Assembly: GCA_041941305.1 (NCBI GenBank)
Contig: JBGTQJ010000001.1
Location: 325,261-389,260, forward strand
DNA length: 64,000 nucleotides
Reading direction: 5' to 3'
From: JANSWP01 sp041941305
GTDB taxonomy: Bacteria > Bacteroidota > Bacteroidia > Chitinophagales > Saprospiraceae
Shown in pieces: positions 1 to 7,598 of this stretch. A model generated the notes under the pieces. That model made no database searches and was not told the origin of the DNA. It worked only from the letters and a program-made list of their open reading frames with translations. Position 1 is the stretch's first letter. Each line of letters opens with the position of its first letter. The position numbers were made by a program, and so were the translations under genes.

Positions 1-378
1 TTTCTTTTCATCACTTGCTTCAAATGCACCAGCAGTGATGGTTACGGTATTTAATTCGTTGGCCTCTTCTCGTAATTGAACATTTATTTCGATAGCTTCT
101 CCTTGAATATCAATACTTTGTTCATATTCTTCAAAGCCTATGTAAGTAATGACCAAGGTTTGAGATCCAGTTTCGAAAGTCTTAAATTCAAAAGTACCAT
201 CCTCTGCAGATGATGTCCCGTCATAGGTATCTTTTAGAAAGATATTGGCACCAATGATGGGTTCTTTTTTCTCACCAGATACCAGACCTTTGATCGTAAC
301 CTGGCTAAAAATAAAATTAGCGCTTAACAAGAGAAAAAGTAGGGTGATTCCTTTCATTTTGAAGCAAATTGATTTCAT
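1..378 (-). CDS. TonB-dependent receptor / carboxypeptidase-regulatory-like domain protein, N-terminal part
   Basis: The reading frame is open from an ATG at 378 to the window edge (126 codons), so the C-terminal part is missing. A second in-frame ATG at 357 gives a tighter signal peptide (MKGITLLFLLLSANFIFSQ). After the signal peptide comes a CarboxypepD_reg-like beta-sandwich: VTIKGLVSG, then GANIFLKDTYDGTSSAEDG, then a YIGFEEYEQ strand. This layout is typical of the N-terminus of SusC/RagA-type and other TonB-dependent outer-membrane receptors of Bacteroidota. The segment after residue 100 (ELNTVTITAG) resembles the TonB-box/plug entry, where 'L.EVVVTA' is usual. The receptor call is therefore an inference from the first 126 residues; other outer-membrane proteins also carry this domain. 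Confidence 0.75.
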   Translation of the reverse strand, partial: MKSICFKMKGITLLFLLLSANFIFSQVTIKGLVSGEKKEPIIGANIFLKDTYDGTSSAEDGTFEFKTFETGSQTLVITYIGFEEYEQSIDIQGEAIEINVQLREEANELNTVTITAGAFEASDEKK

Positions 379-524
379 AACACAAAGGTGAGATAAAGGA
401 AAGGAATAATAAAATTAGATTGACTGAAGAATAGTATAGGAGGGATGAAATGCAGTTTTTAGGGAATGAAAATCACATAGGATAGAAGTGAAAGATTTTG
501 GAAATCTTCCACTTCTTAAAAAGT

Positions 525-941
525 CTACTTCACTTTGCTCATCGTCCAGGCGGTTACTCCACCAATGACAAAAGCAACAACTGCCCATGCTACTACATTC
601 ACAATAGCAGAAGTATAATCACCTCCAGTAGAACCTCCAATTTGAAAGAAGCCATTGATTATTCCTAAAATAGCTCCAATCAAGGCCCCTGCTTTGCCAC
701 CAGTCATGAAAGTGGAAATTTGGGCCCATTTATCAAATACCACTGCATATAATCCAGCAGTTGCAATGCAAGCCAGGGCAATAGCAATCATATCTGGTGG
801 ATTTTTCACGGCAGCCAATGCTGCTTCAGAGGCATGTGAATCATTGAAGCCTTTCAATGCCATACCCCACACTACATAGCCAAGAATGAAATAAACGATG
901 CCACCTACTATAGCTCCGGCGGCGACTTTTTTTACGTTCAT
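525..941 (-). CDS. small four-helix membrane protein, tandem paralogue 1
   Basis: 138 residues when started at the ATG at 941; a TTG nine codons upstream is possible, but the neighbouring paralogue begins at the equivalent ATG (MNVKKVAAG here, MNLKKVAAG there). Four hydrophobic segments lie at about residues 8-28, 48-66, 78-98 and 110-132. Conserved landmarks are GFNDSHA, FDKWA and STFMTGGKA. General shape and size resemble DUF1761-type membrane proteins, but I cannot confirm the family. The copy 162 bases upstream is clearly a duplicate. No function can be given. Confidence 0.8.
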   Translation of the reverse strand: MNVKKVAAGAIVGGIVYFILGYVVWGMALKGFNDSHASEAALAAVKNPPDMIAIALACIATAGLYAVVFDKWAQISTFMTGGKAGALIGAILGIINGFFQIGGSTGGDYTSAIVNVVAWAVVAFVIGGVTAWTMSKVK

Positions 942-1102
942 TTTGTTTTGATTTTGATTCTTTGACAAGTTGATCGATCATTCAAATTGTCAAAAAAGAT
1001 GATTTTTCAAACTTCAGTCGCACTTTGGAAAGTACCACTTTCAAGACAGCAACTGAATTTTTTGATTTTCTTTGATTGTTGTGGACTTTAAAAATTACTA
1101 AC

Positions 1103-1519
1103 TTAATTCACTTTGCCCATCGTCCAGGCGACAATGCCTCCAATAACAAAAGCTACAACTGCTGTAGCAACTACATTCACGATTGCAGAAGTATAGTCCA
1201 ATCCAGTACTACCTCCTAATCTGAAAAAGTTTTCAATAACTCCGAGAAAAACGCCAATTAGCGCAGCAGCTTTACCTCCTGTCATGAAAGTGGAAATATT
1301 TGCCCATTTATCGAAAATAACGGCATAAAGTAAGGCTGTTGCGAGACAACCAACAGCTATTGCAATCAAGTCTGGTTGAGTACGCATTGCAGCGAGCGCT
1401 GCTTCAGTTGCATGAGAATCATTGAATCCCTTCAATGCTATTCCCCATACAGCCCAGCCAAGAAAGTAGTAAACTATACCACCGACGAGTGTACCGGCGG
1501 CCACTTTTTTTAGATTCAT
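1103..1519 (-). CDS. small four-helix membrane protein, tandem paralogue 2
   Basis: 138 residues, exactly the length of the next gene downstream and mostly identical to it by eye. Shared blocks include GFNDSHA, YAVIFDKWA, STFMTGGKAAALIG, GGSTG and DYTSAIVNVVA. The substitutions are mostly conservative, which suggests that both copies are kept under selection. Four predicted membrane helices with short loops. The 5' spacer (1520-2012) holds a foldback repeat and no obvious promoter. Function unknown; DUF1761-like by general appearance only. Confidence 0.8.
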   Translation of the reverse strand: MNLKKVAAGTLVGGIVYYFLGWAVWGIALKGFNDSHATEAALAAMRTQPDLIAIAVGCLATALLYAVIFDKWANISTFMTGGKAAALIGVFLGVIENFFRLGGSTGLDYTSAIVNVVATAVVAFVIGGIVAWTMGKVN

Positions 1520-1609
1520 TTTGTTTTGATTTTACAAGTGCCAAGTGCTTTTTTGATAGAGGTGGGATCAAAAAAGGCAAGTGACTTTGTTGTTTAAAAT
1601 TGGTTTAGG

Positions 1610-1855
1610 GGTTAGGAAATAAATAAGCTACCAAATTTTACGAAGCTGTAATTTTCTCAGGCAAGGCAGAAAACATGAACACAGTGTTGCTTTAGCAGAA
1701 AAGATTCGGGGAATCTTTTCAACGAAGTGAACCGCTAGCGGATGCGATGCAGCGCATCTGCGCTCCGATAGCAATCGGAGTCTACCTCAGCATGAGGAAA
1801 AAAGAGCGAGTAAAAAGGGTAGGTTATTTTTTGCCTAAACCCTTAAGGCATCCAA
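1610..1855. repeat. foldback element, copy 1
   Basis: The 493-base spacer 1520-2012 has no gene. It carries an imperfect inverted repeat: left arm about 1608-1636 (TTTAGGGGTTAGG... ending AAGCTACC) against right arm about 1822-1850, whose complement reads TTAAGGGTTTAGGC... ending AACCTACC. Inside the left arm lies CTCAGGCAAGGC, the complement of the GCCTTGCC core signature of the other foldback copies, followed by a degenerate TGCTAAAG-type core. Membership in the family is likely but weaker than for the copies at 14847 and 60611. Confidence 0.5.
1699..1797. repeat. run of five consecutive short perfect hairpins
   Basis: Five stems follow one another almost without spacing: AAAAGATTC/GAATCTTTT (1699-1719, loop GGG), CCGCTAGCGG (1732-1741), GATGCG/CGCATC (1741-1758), CTCCGAT/ATCGGAG (1763-1780, loop AGCA) and CCTCA/TGAGG (1785-1797). 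The tract sits inside foldback copy 1. It looks like a structured single-strand or RNA element; its role is unknown. Confidence 0.6.
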
Positions 1856-2000
1856 GATACAAAGAAATGTGAAGCAAGGGACAGATTTTTTAATCTTTTA
1901 TCCTGTCAGTTGAGGCAATGACCATATTAAATTCTTTAATTGTCAGAGAAGTCTTTAGTTGAATCCTTTTCATACGGCTTTATCAAATTCCTTTTTTACC

Positions 2001-2008
2001 TACCTTTG
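2001..2008 (+). promoter_or_regulatory. candidate -7 element for the DUF4230 gene
   Basis: TACCTTTG matches the Bacteroidota -7 consensus TAnnTTTG and ends only four bases before the ATG at 2013. A TTTG-like -33 box at the right spacing is not clear. If the element is used, the transcript would be leaderless or nearly so. Confidence 0.35.
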
Positions 2009-2012
2009 TTAG

Positions 2013-2651
2013 ATGTCTAGAATTCCTCTTTTTCTAAAAGTTATCCTCGTATTGGTATTGCTCACTGGGATATTCGGTCTAGGCGTTTGGATGACCCATC
2101 GCTTTTATCAAAAACTGGAAACCAAAGAGCAGGAAAGCGGGCAGGTTTTGCTGGAGAAAATCAAAACGGTGGCAAAGATGATTACCGTTGAGGGTTATTT
2201 TTCTGAAATTTACGATTATGAAGATTACTGGGGTTATGATTTGAGTATTTTCAAAAAAAAGGCGCTTTTAAGGGTAAAGGCCAAAGTTTCGGCAGGTTAT
2301 GACCTGTCAAACATGACTATTGAGGCAAATTCTGGTAAAAAAAAGATTGTCATTAGTAACATTCCGGATCCGGAAATCTTATCAATTGATCATGATGTGG
2401 ATTATTATGACCTTCAGGAAGGAATTTTTAATAATTTTACAGCTGAAGATTATACCAAGCTGCAAGTAAGTGCCAAGGATTTTATTGAACAAAAAGCCAA
2501 AGAAAGTGATTTATTCCTGGCAGCAGAGGAGCAAAGTGGGCAAATGTTGGATATGATTCGATTCATTGTTGAAAGTGCAGGTTGGACACTCGAGTTTAGA
2601 ACGAGATTTGAAGAAACTACTTTAGATTCCATAGATACAATTAAACACTAG
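2013..2651 (+). CDS. DUF4230 domain-containing membrane-anchored protein
   Basis: 212 residues with one N-terminal membrane helix (about residues 6-26), followed by a charged linker and a DUF4230 domain. Family features visible: VEGYFSEIYDYEDYWGYDL, the KALLRVKAKVSAGYDL strand, and IVISNIPDPEILSIDHD. The C-terminal part includes QMLDMIRFIVESAGW. DUF4230 proteins are common in Bacteroidota, are anchored in the inner membrane and have no established function. It stands alone, followed by a spacer with inverted repeats. The ATG at 2013 is the only sensible start because the membrane helix begins right after it. Confidence 0.85.
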   Translation: MSRIPLFLKVILVLVLLTGIFGLGVWMTHRFYQKLETKEQESGQVLLEKIKTVAKMITVEGYFSEIYDYEDYWGYDLSIFKKKALLRVKAKVSAGYDLSNMTIEANSGKKKIVISNIPDPEILSIDHDVDYYDLQEGIFNNFTAEDYTKLQVSAKDFIEQKAKESDLFLAAEEQSGQMLDMIRFIVESAGWTLEFRTRFEETTLDSIDTIKH

Positions 2652-2723
2652 TGCATCAAAAATTAAGTTATGGATAGGTTAGGGGAGCGTATTTTTTGCC
2701 TAACCGAGGCACGAGAAGTAAAG

Positions 2724-2743
2724 ATCCCGATAGCTTTCGGGAT
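2724..2743. repeat. short perfect hairpin
   Basis: ATCCCGA (2724-2730) pairs with TCGGGAT (2737-2743) across a six-base loop. It lies in the gene-free stretch 2652-3003, downstream of the DUF4230 gene. A further GGTTAGG/CCTAACC pair (about 2676-2707) precedes it. There is no T-run, so it is not a canonical terminator. Confidence 0.45.
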
Positions 2744-2869
2744 AACTATCTGAACGACGAATAAGGAAGGGTAGGTGCAAAAGAAGCCGCATTACCTGTT
2801 CAAAATTTAGTTCTTTATGCACAAGATGCTTAGAGTCAGCAATTCTCAGTTTAGGTAGAAACGTTGAGC

Positions 2870-2943
2870 AGCGGGGTTTTGAACCCCATATTCTGACGAA
2901 ATCAGAAGAATGCACGAGAATCGACGGGGTTCAAAACCCCGCT
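2870..2943. repeat. 18-bp perfect inverted repeat with self-folding arms
   Basis: AGCGGGGTTTTGAACCCC (2870-2887) is the exact complement of 2926-2943. Each arm can also fold alone (GGGGTT/AACCCC around TTG), so the locus can switch between one long stem with a 38-base loop and two small hairpins. It lies 60 bases upstream of the rhodanese gene. Confidence 0.7.
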
Positions 2944-3003
2944 ATTCAATGCCAAAACCCAAACTGGGGTAAACTGGTAAAAGATTTTTTAAACCATTCC
3001 CAA

Positions 3004-3321
3004 ATGATAAAGCACATAGAATACGATGAACTGCTCGAATGGCAAGAGGAGAATAGAGATTTTAATTTGATAGATGTGCGCAAGCCTTATGAGCATAAGC
3101 GGTTCAATATTGGAGGCAAAAACATTCCGCTAAACGAATTTCTAACCCAAATACACAAAGGAGAAGTCGATGTTTCACTGCCTGTGGTCGTTTATTGCAA
3201 GCAAGGCGTAAGAAGTCGCCAGGCGGTGCAAGAATTGCAAGAAAAATTTCCTAAAGGTGAATATTATAATTTGAACAGAGGAACGTTTGAACCGGAAAAA
3301 CTAGCACGGGCAGGTAAATAA
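3004..3321 (+). CDS. rhodanese-like domain protein
   Basis: 105 residues, one complete single-domain rhodanese fold. Visible features: LIDVRKPYEHKRFNI (CH2A-like motif), IPLNEF, and the active-site loop VVYCKQGVRSRQAV with the catalytic Cys in CxxGxRS form. The domain ends with GEYYNLNRGTFEPEK, the place where family members usually carry 'l.GG...W'. Such proteins carry persulfide sulfur or act in thiol chemistry in the cytoplasm; there is no signal peptide. It is not in an operon: hairpins lie upstream and a foldback element downstream. Confidence 0.9.
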   Translation: MIKHIEYDELLEWQEENRDFNLIDVRKPYEHKRFNIGGKNIPLNEFLTQIHKGEVDVSLPVVVYCKQGVRSRQAVQELQEKFPKGEYYNLNRGTFEPEKLARAGK

Positions 3322-3489
3322 TTGATGGGCAAGGTTGTTTAAAGGTTGTTCAAAGGTTGAATCGTATTATTTATATGAGTCACTCTGAATTTTCTTAGTG
3401 AAAACAGAGCTGTAAAGAAGTATCATTCCTAACTTTTCTAAAAAAATATCCCTTTTCCTGCGAGATATTCCTTCAAGAACACTTCTTAC

Positions 3490-3658
3490 CTTCAGAAGCT
3501 GTTTGAGTTTAACCTTTTCCCCATATGAGGCTATTTTTTTGCCACGTTTCGTTGCCAAAATGCTCATTTAGCGTTGCTAAACTTCACTTTTGGCGCCTCG
3601 CCTGACAAAAAACTATCTTTCACATGCGTAAAATTCAAAATTCAAACAGCTTCTGAAG
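3490..3658. repeat. foldback element, copy 2
   Basis: CTTCAGAAGCTGTTTGA (3490-3506) is perfectly complementary to 3642-3658. Inside, GCCAAAA (3554-3560) pairs with TTTTGGC (3588-3594) around the apical palindrome TTTAGCG/TTGCTAAA (about 3567-3581), followed by GCCTCGCCTGAC. Apex and tail align with the TAGCGCTGCTA ... GCCTTGCC core of copies at 14847 and 60611, but the arms are unrelated. Just upstream (3328-3360) the word AAGGTTGTT is repeated three times. The element fills most of the gene-free stretch 3322-3727. Confidence 0.65.
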
Positions 3659-3727
3659 CAGGAAATCTTTTATTAATTTCCCAACTGAAAAGAGCTGCAA
3701 TAAAAAGTCCATTAGCATCATATATTT

Positions 3728-4399
3728 ATGAATCTGGCAGAAATCAACATTTGCAAAAAAGCAATAGCTGAACTTCAGGTTATACCAAAGGCTGAACGCT
3801 TGCTTTATCTTTTGGACAAAGAAGATAAACTATTGTGGAACATGTGGAGATTGGATTGTCAAGAAGCCCTCATGGCCTTGTATACAAAACGCCATCAAAC
3901 CATCATTATCCGCACCTATAGAAGAACCTACGAAAGATTTCAACTTTCGTTATCGGAAGTACAGGATGCCTTCAGTGAATTCATGGAAAAGATTCTGGCA
4001 GGGAAATACAAGCAAGTAGCTTTGAAGAAAAATTTTGAAGCATTTGCGATATACCATACGATTTTTCTCATTCGAACCAAAGCCAAAAGAAAAACACTTT
4101 ATCCAGTCATATCCTTTGAAAGAGCAGCTTACGACGAGGCCTGTTCAACTTCCTATCTAAGGGTTGAAAAAAGCATGGATTTCAGCAAGGTGATAGATTG
4201 CATACCATTGATTTCAAATCACTTGTATCGCAGCCTGGTTTATTTGATTATCATTCTGGGATACAATAGCAAAGATCTCATTCCACTTTTTGAAAAACCA
4301 GAATTGGCCTATGACAAAAGGTATCGCGCATTGACTGCGTTCAAAAAGGTTTTGAAAAAAGAGGGACTATGGGAAGAAATGGAGTTGGGGAGGGGATGA
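3728..4399 (+). CDS. divergent sigma-70/ECF-like protein
   Basis: 223 residues, no signal peptide or membrane helix. Residues about 45-115 read like ECF sigma region 2: LMALYTKRHQTIIIRTYRRT, then LSEVQDAFSEFMEKILAG in place of 'DAEDlvQevflrl', then FEAFAIYHTIFLIRTKAKRK in place of 'frawLy.iarN...d..Rk'. Residues about 155-212 (a helical stretch ending RYRALTAFKKVLKKEG) could be a decayed region 4. The match is by pattern only and several signature residues are missing, so it may be a sigma-derived regulator that no longer binds a -35 box. The next gene, 98 bases downstream on the same strand, encodes a small membrane protein, which suits a sigma/anti-sigma-type pair. Confidence 0.45.
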   Translation: MNLAEINICKKAIAELQVIPKAERLLYLLDKEDKLLWNMWRLDCQEALMALYTKRHQTIIIRTYRRTYERFQLSLSEVQDAFSEFMEKILAGKYKQVALKKNFEAFAIYHTIFLIRTKAKRKTLYPVISFERAAYDEACSTSYLRVEKSMDFSKVIDCIPLISNHLYRSLVYLIIILGYNSKDLIPLFEKPELAYDKRYRALTAFKKVLKKEGLWEEMELGRG

Positions 4400-4497
4400 T
4401 AAGTTTAAGTTTAAGTTTTGAAATTGGACTTATTAATTCAGACTCTTGGGAGTGTAATCATCAAAATTTTAAAAACAGTAATAATATATTATAGGAA

Positions 4498-4833
4498 ATG
4501 AAAACACACAAAGGATTGAATCAAAATCTGCATCAAAAGTTTGAAGGAGACGCAGAACTAATGGAAGGACTGAACATGATTGTAGAAAATGAAGGAAAGA
4601 CCTTTGCCCAAATTGAGCAATTTTTTGCGAAAGCAGCAGAGGATTTTGAATCAAAACTAAATTATGAATTAGCGAGGCAGGCAGTGATAATTGATGCCTA
4701 CAGATATGCCAATATTGCCAGTATTGTGGCATTGCTAATTGTTTTTATGATGATTCCTTTGGTAAATATGGCTTCGGTAACAGAACCAGTATCATTTGAA
4801 TATGTGTATGGACGAACATTTTCTCCTTATTGA
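4498..4833 (+). CDS. small single-helix membrane protein, partner of the sigma-like gene
   Basis: 111 residues. Residues 1-70 are acidic and helical (GDAELMEGLNMIVENEGKTF...QIEQFFAKAAEDFESKL), followed by one membrane helix at about 74-94 (ASIVALLIVFMMIPLVNM) and a short tail. This is the shape of a cytoplasmic-domain/membrane-anchor protein such as a minimal anti-sigma factor, but no ZAS or FecR motif is visible. Co-direction with the sigma-like gene and the common downstream inverted repeat suggest one transcription unit. Function is inferred from context only. Confidence 0.6.
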   Translation: MKTHKGLNQNLHQKFEGDAELMEGLNMIVENEGKTFAQIEQFFAKAAEDFESKLNYELARQAVIIDAYRYANIASIVALLIVFMMIPLVNMASVTEPVSFEYVYGRTFSPY

Positions 4834-4918
4834 TATCCAGCAGCCAGACTTTGAAATAAAAAAGAGAAATTTATTCCCAGATACAATGGTGGTGATAAAA
4901 AATAACTCCATCTTTTAG

Positions 4919-5000
4919 ATTTCGTCAATTAAGCTCGGCTTCATTTCATTTCAGACATTCCGCCTTCACTTATTTGACGAAATGATAATTTTTTTTTTTA
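4919..5000 (+). terminator. inverted repeat with T-run after the sigma-like pair
   Basis: ATTTCGTCAA (4919-4928) pairs with TTGACGAAAT (4974-4983), followed closely by a run of about 11 T (4989-4999). The loop is long (45 bases). It probably ends the transcript of the sigma-like pair. The rest of the 4834-5151 spacer shows no gene. Confidence 0.5.
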
Positions 5001-5151
5001 GGGTAATTAAAAAAATCTATTTTTAGCAGCGATTTTATAAAAATATTCTAATTACAGTTCTTGAGCTTTAATCTTCATGCTTATGGTAAGAGATTAAAAA
5101 TCAAAAACTTATGTTGAAAAACCAACTATTTTTTAACTAAAACCTTTGCTT

Positions 5152-7077
5152 ATGCATCCTGCTTATAAGTTAATGATTATTGCCTGGGTTGCCGTTGCCG
5201 CCTGGGTCGTATTCGTCATTTTTACTAACAGGAAAGTCCATCCGAGAGCCCTGTTTGCTTTGTTTATGGTGGAGCTTTGGGAACGTTTCAGCTACTACGG
5301 TATGCGGGCGATTCTCGTTTTATATATGATTTCTGAAGTTGCGGATGGTGGATTTGCTTATGATGATGCCACTGCTTATGGAATTTATGGGGCCTATGGA
5401 GCACTAGTTTATTTGACTCCTATAATCGGTGGATATTTTGCTGACAAAATGATGGGATTCCGAAAAGCCATCATCTGGGGGGCCTTGTTAATGGCTGCCG
5501 GTCAGTTTACCCTCTTCCTCGATAATGAAACAACTTTCTTTATAGGTCTTGCCCTTCTTGTAATTGGTAATGGTTTCTTTAAGCCAAACATTTCCAGTAT
5601 GATTGGGCGCTTTTATCCAGAAGGAGACCCACGCCGAGATGGTGCATTTACCATTTTTTACATGGGGATCAACATCGGTGCATTCTTAACGCCGCTTACT
5701 TGTGGTGCTATCGGTGAAATTGAAGGCTGGCGCTGGGGATTCTTTACCGCTGGTGTAGGTATGTTTTTGGGCTATTTGATTTTCCTTTGGGCTCAAAAGA
5801 AGGATTATTACGAAGAGCAAGGCTTAGTTCCCGACGGTGCTGACGATGTCAAAATCGCGGGCATGGGAAGTAAACTACTTCCTTATGTAGCTACTGTTGT
5901 AATGGTCGGTATTGCATGGATATTGATAATCCAAAATGAAACAGTTAACTGGATATTAGGGGTCATTGGAGCTGGAGTGATACTCTATTTATTATTTATT
6001 ATCGCCCCGAAGTATGGAAAAGAACAGAAAGAGAAGATTTGGGTAATTGTAATATTACTTTTCTTCACAACTGTCTTCTGGACATTCTTTGAACTGGCGG
6101 GATCTGCTATGAACGTATTTACAGAGCGAAATGTCAACAAATCTATGTTTGGGTTTGAATTTGAGACTACCTTCTTCCAGTCAGTCAACCCACTGTTTAT
6201 CATGATTTTCGCACCTATTTATTCCTGGATGTGGATTAAATTAGGTCAGTCTGGAAAAGAGCCTGCTGCTCCTTATAAATTCGGTGTAGGTTTGATTTTG
6301 CTAGGTTTGGGATTTGTTGTACTCAATATGGGACAAGGCTCTGCAATGGCAGGGTTGGTTCCTGCTTTCTTCCTCGTTATGCTATACTTGTTACATACAC
6401 TTGGTGAATTGGCTTTATCTCCGGTAGGGCTTTCTCTGGTAACAAAGTTGGCTCCAATGAAAATTGTGGGATTCCTGATGGGTATTTGGTTCCTATCATC
6501 TTCTATTGCCCATCAGGCAGGAGCTGTTATTGCGAAGACTATGGAGGTAAGAGAATGGGAAATCGTCGCCTCTGAAAGTTGCCAAAATTGCTTAACCGAT
6601 GGAGTAATAAAAGAAGCGCTAACTCAAGACTTTGCTCAAAAATATATTGAAGATGAAAGTCTGGATGCCAATTTAGTGAGTGATGAATTTGTAACTTACA
6701 TCAACCAAAAAGCTGGCGGCACTCAATATTATGTAGGAAAGATTCAAATCCAGGAATTAAAAGAGAGAGCTGAAGGAATTTCTAGAGCGGACAAACAAAA
6801 GAAAGAAATGGATAAGAGTTTTGTGTCCTTTTTGACGACTGATCAAAGTTATGTTGCAAATGCAGATAACTCAAATGTCCAGCTGTTATCTAAAGGGGAT
6901 GCAGATAATTTATTGAATGAAAGTGCTCAAGGACAAGTCATTAGTTGTTTGAGGAACGACTCATTAAATATTGGACTTAGTGTATTCCGGAAATTGGGTT
7001 ACTTCGCCATCGGTTGCGGTATCCTCCTCTTCCTACTCGGTCCAATCATCTCTCGTTGGATGCATGGCATCAAATAG
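5152..7077 (+). CDS. POT/PTR family proton-dependent oligopeptide transporter
   Basis: About 641 residues from the ATG at 5152 (a TTG two codons earlier is less likely). It is an inner-membrane peptide/H+ symporter. The POT signature is plain: ELWERFSYYGMRAILVLYM (ExxER-type motif), then GGYFADKMMGFRK (MFS motif A) and FFKPNISSMIGRFYP with a GINIGAFL helix. Around 12-14 membrane helices. Unusually long: a hydrophilic insert of about 145 residues (about residues 463-608) lies between the penultimate and last helix pair. It has Cys residues (SCQNCL) and helical, lysine-rich segments. Followed by an intrinsic terminator, so it is monocistronic. The substrate cannot be told apart (di-/tripeptides expected). 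Confidence 0.93.
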   Translation: MHPAYKLMIIAWVAVAAWVVFVIFTNRKVHPRALFALFMVELWERFSYYGMRAILVLYMISEVADGGFAYDDATAYGIYGAYGALVYLTPIIGGYFADKMMGFRKAIIWGALLMAAGQFTLFLDNETTFFIGLALLVIGNGFFKPNISSMIGRFYPEGDPRRDGAFTIFYMGINIGAFLTPLTCGAIGEIEGWRWGFFTAGVGMFLGYLIFLWAQKKDYYEEQGLVPDGADDVKIAGMGSKLLPYVATVVMVGIAWILIIQNETVNWILGVIGAGVILYLLFIIAPKYGKEQKEKIWVIVILLFFTTVFWTFFELAGSAMNVFTERNVNKSMFGFEFETTFFQSVNPLFIMIFAPIYSWMWIKLGQSGKEPAAPYKFGVGLILLGLGFVVLNMGQGSAMAGLVPAFFLVMLYLLHTLGELALSPVGLSLVTKLAPMKIVGFLMGIWFLSSSIAHQAGAVIAKTMEVREWEIVASESCQNCLTDGVIKEALTQDFAQKYIEDESLDANLVSDEFVTYINQKAGGTQYYVGKIQIQELKERAEGISRADKQKKEMDKSFVSFLTTDQSYVANADNSNVQLLSKGDADNLLNESAQGQVISCLRNDSLNIGLSVFRKLGYFAIGCGILLFLLGPIISRWMHGIK

Positions 7078-7115
7078 AAATACTTTCACTGAAAAGTGAC
7101 ATAATAAATGCCAAG

Positions 7116-7149
7116 CCCTCATTTGGAATTTCTGAATGGGGGTTTTTTT
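7116..7149 (+). terminator. intrinsic terminator of the POT transporter gene
   Basis: CCCTCATT (7116-7123) pairs with AATGGGGG (7135-7142, one G-T pair), immediately followed by seven T (7143-7149). Confidence 0.8.
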
Positions 7150-7426
7150 AATCAATCCCACCTGCCATGCTAGTCAAATTCTTCCTCAATAAAATCAGGC
7201 CTATTCCGATTAAGAAGCAGACTAGTGCCAGATTAGCAAACCAATTTTCATGGGAAATCAATGAAACCATATAATAAGTTTCCTTCCCTATTTGGTGTGC
7301 TATAAAACTCGAACAAAAAAACAAGCCCATCACTGTCGCTGCCAATTTCACTGAACTGAGTCTGCTGATGTAGGAGATGGCCATAGCAGAAATCAACAAT
7401 TCTGCCGCTGTCTGTAACATATACAT
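7148..7426 (-). pseudogene. C-terminal fragment of a second POT transporter
   Basis: The 92-codon frame aligns with the end of the intact POT protein next door: MYMLQTAAELLISA matches MLYLLHTLGELALSP; KLAATVMGLFFCSSFIAHQ matches KIVGFLMGIWFLSSSIAHQ; the last helix FANLALVCFLIGIGLIL matches the final helix of the intact copy. It lacks the 145-residue insert. Upstream the homology continues for a few codons (LIN before the first Met) and then runs into an in-frame TAG near 7472. A hydrophobic 23-codon frame (beginning MKQSPIASLLVIYISVV) precedes it in another phase. The first ten helices are absent, so this is a remnant, convergent to the intact gene. It could still be expressed as a mini membrane protein, but nothing suggests that. 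Confidence 0.7.
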
Positions 7427-7598
7427 ATTAATGAGTGGACCCCTAATAACTAAAATAGGTGAGGACTACAGAAATGTAAATGACCAAAAGAGAAGCAATA
7501 GGGCTTTGTTTCATGGAGTAGGGGTATTAATATGAGTGATCCCGAATTTCTCAATTGCACCATAAATCATTGAATTTCAACTCACTATGTAATTTATC

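Noticed and set aside
2450..2915. Short minus-strand frames at 2450-2632 and 2700-2915
   Set aside because: The first mirrors the DUF4230 gene; the second is composed of the inverted-repeat spacer.
3367..3771. Two short frames (66 codons on minus, 65 on plus) in the spacer before the sigma-like gene
   Set aside because: They run through the arms and core of the foldback element; no family features, no promoter, and biased composition.
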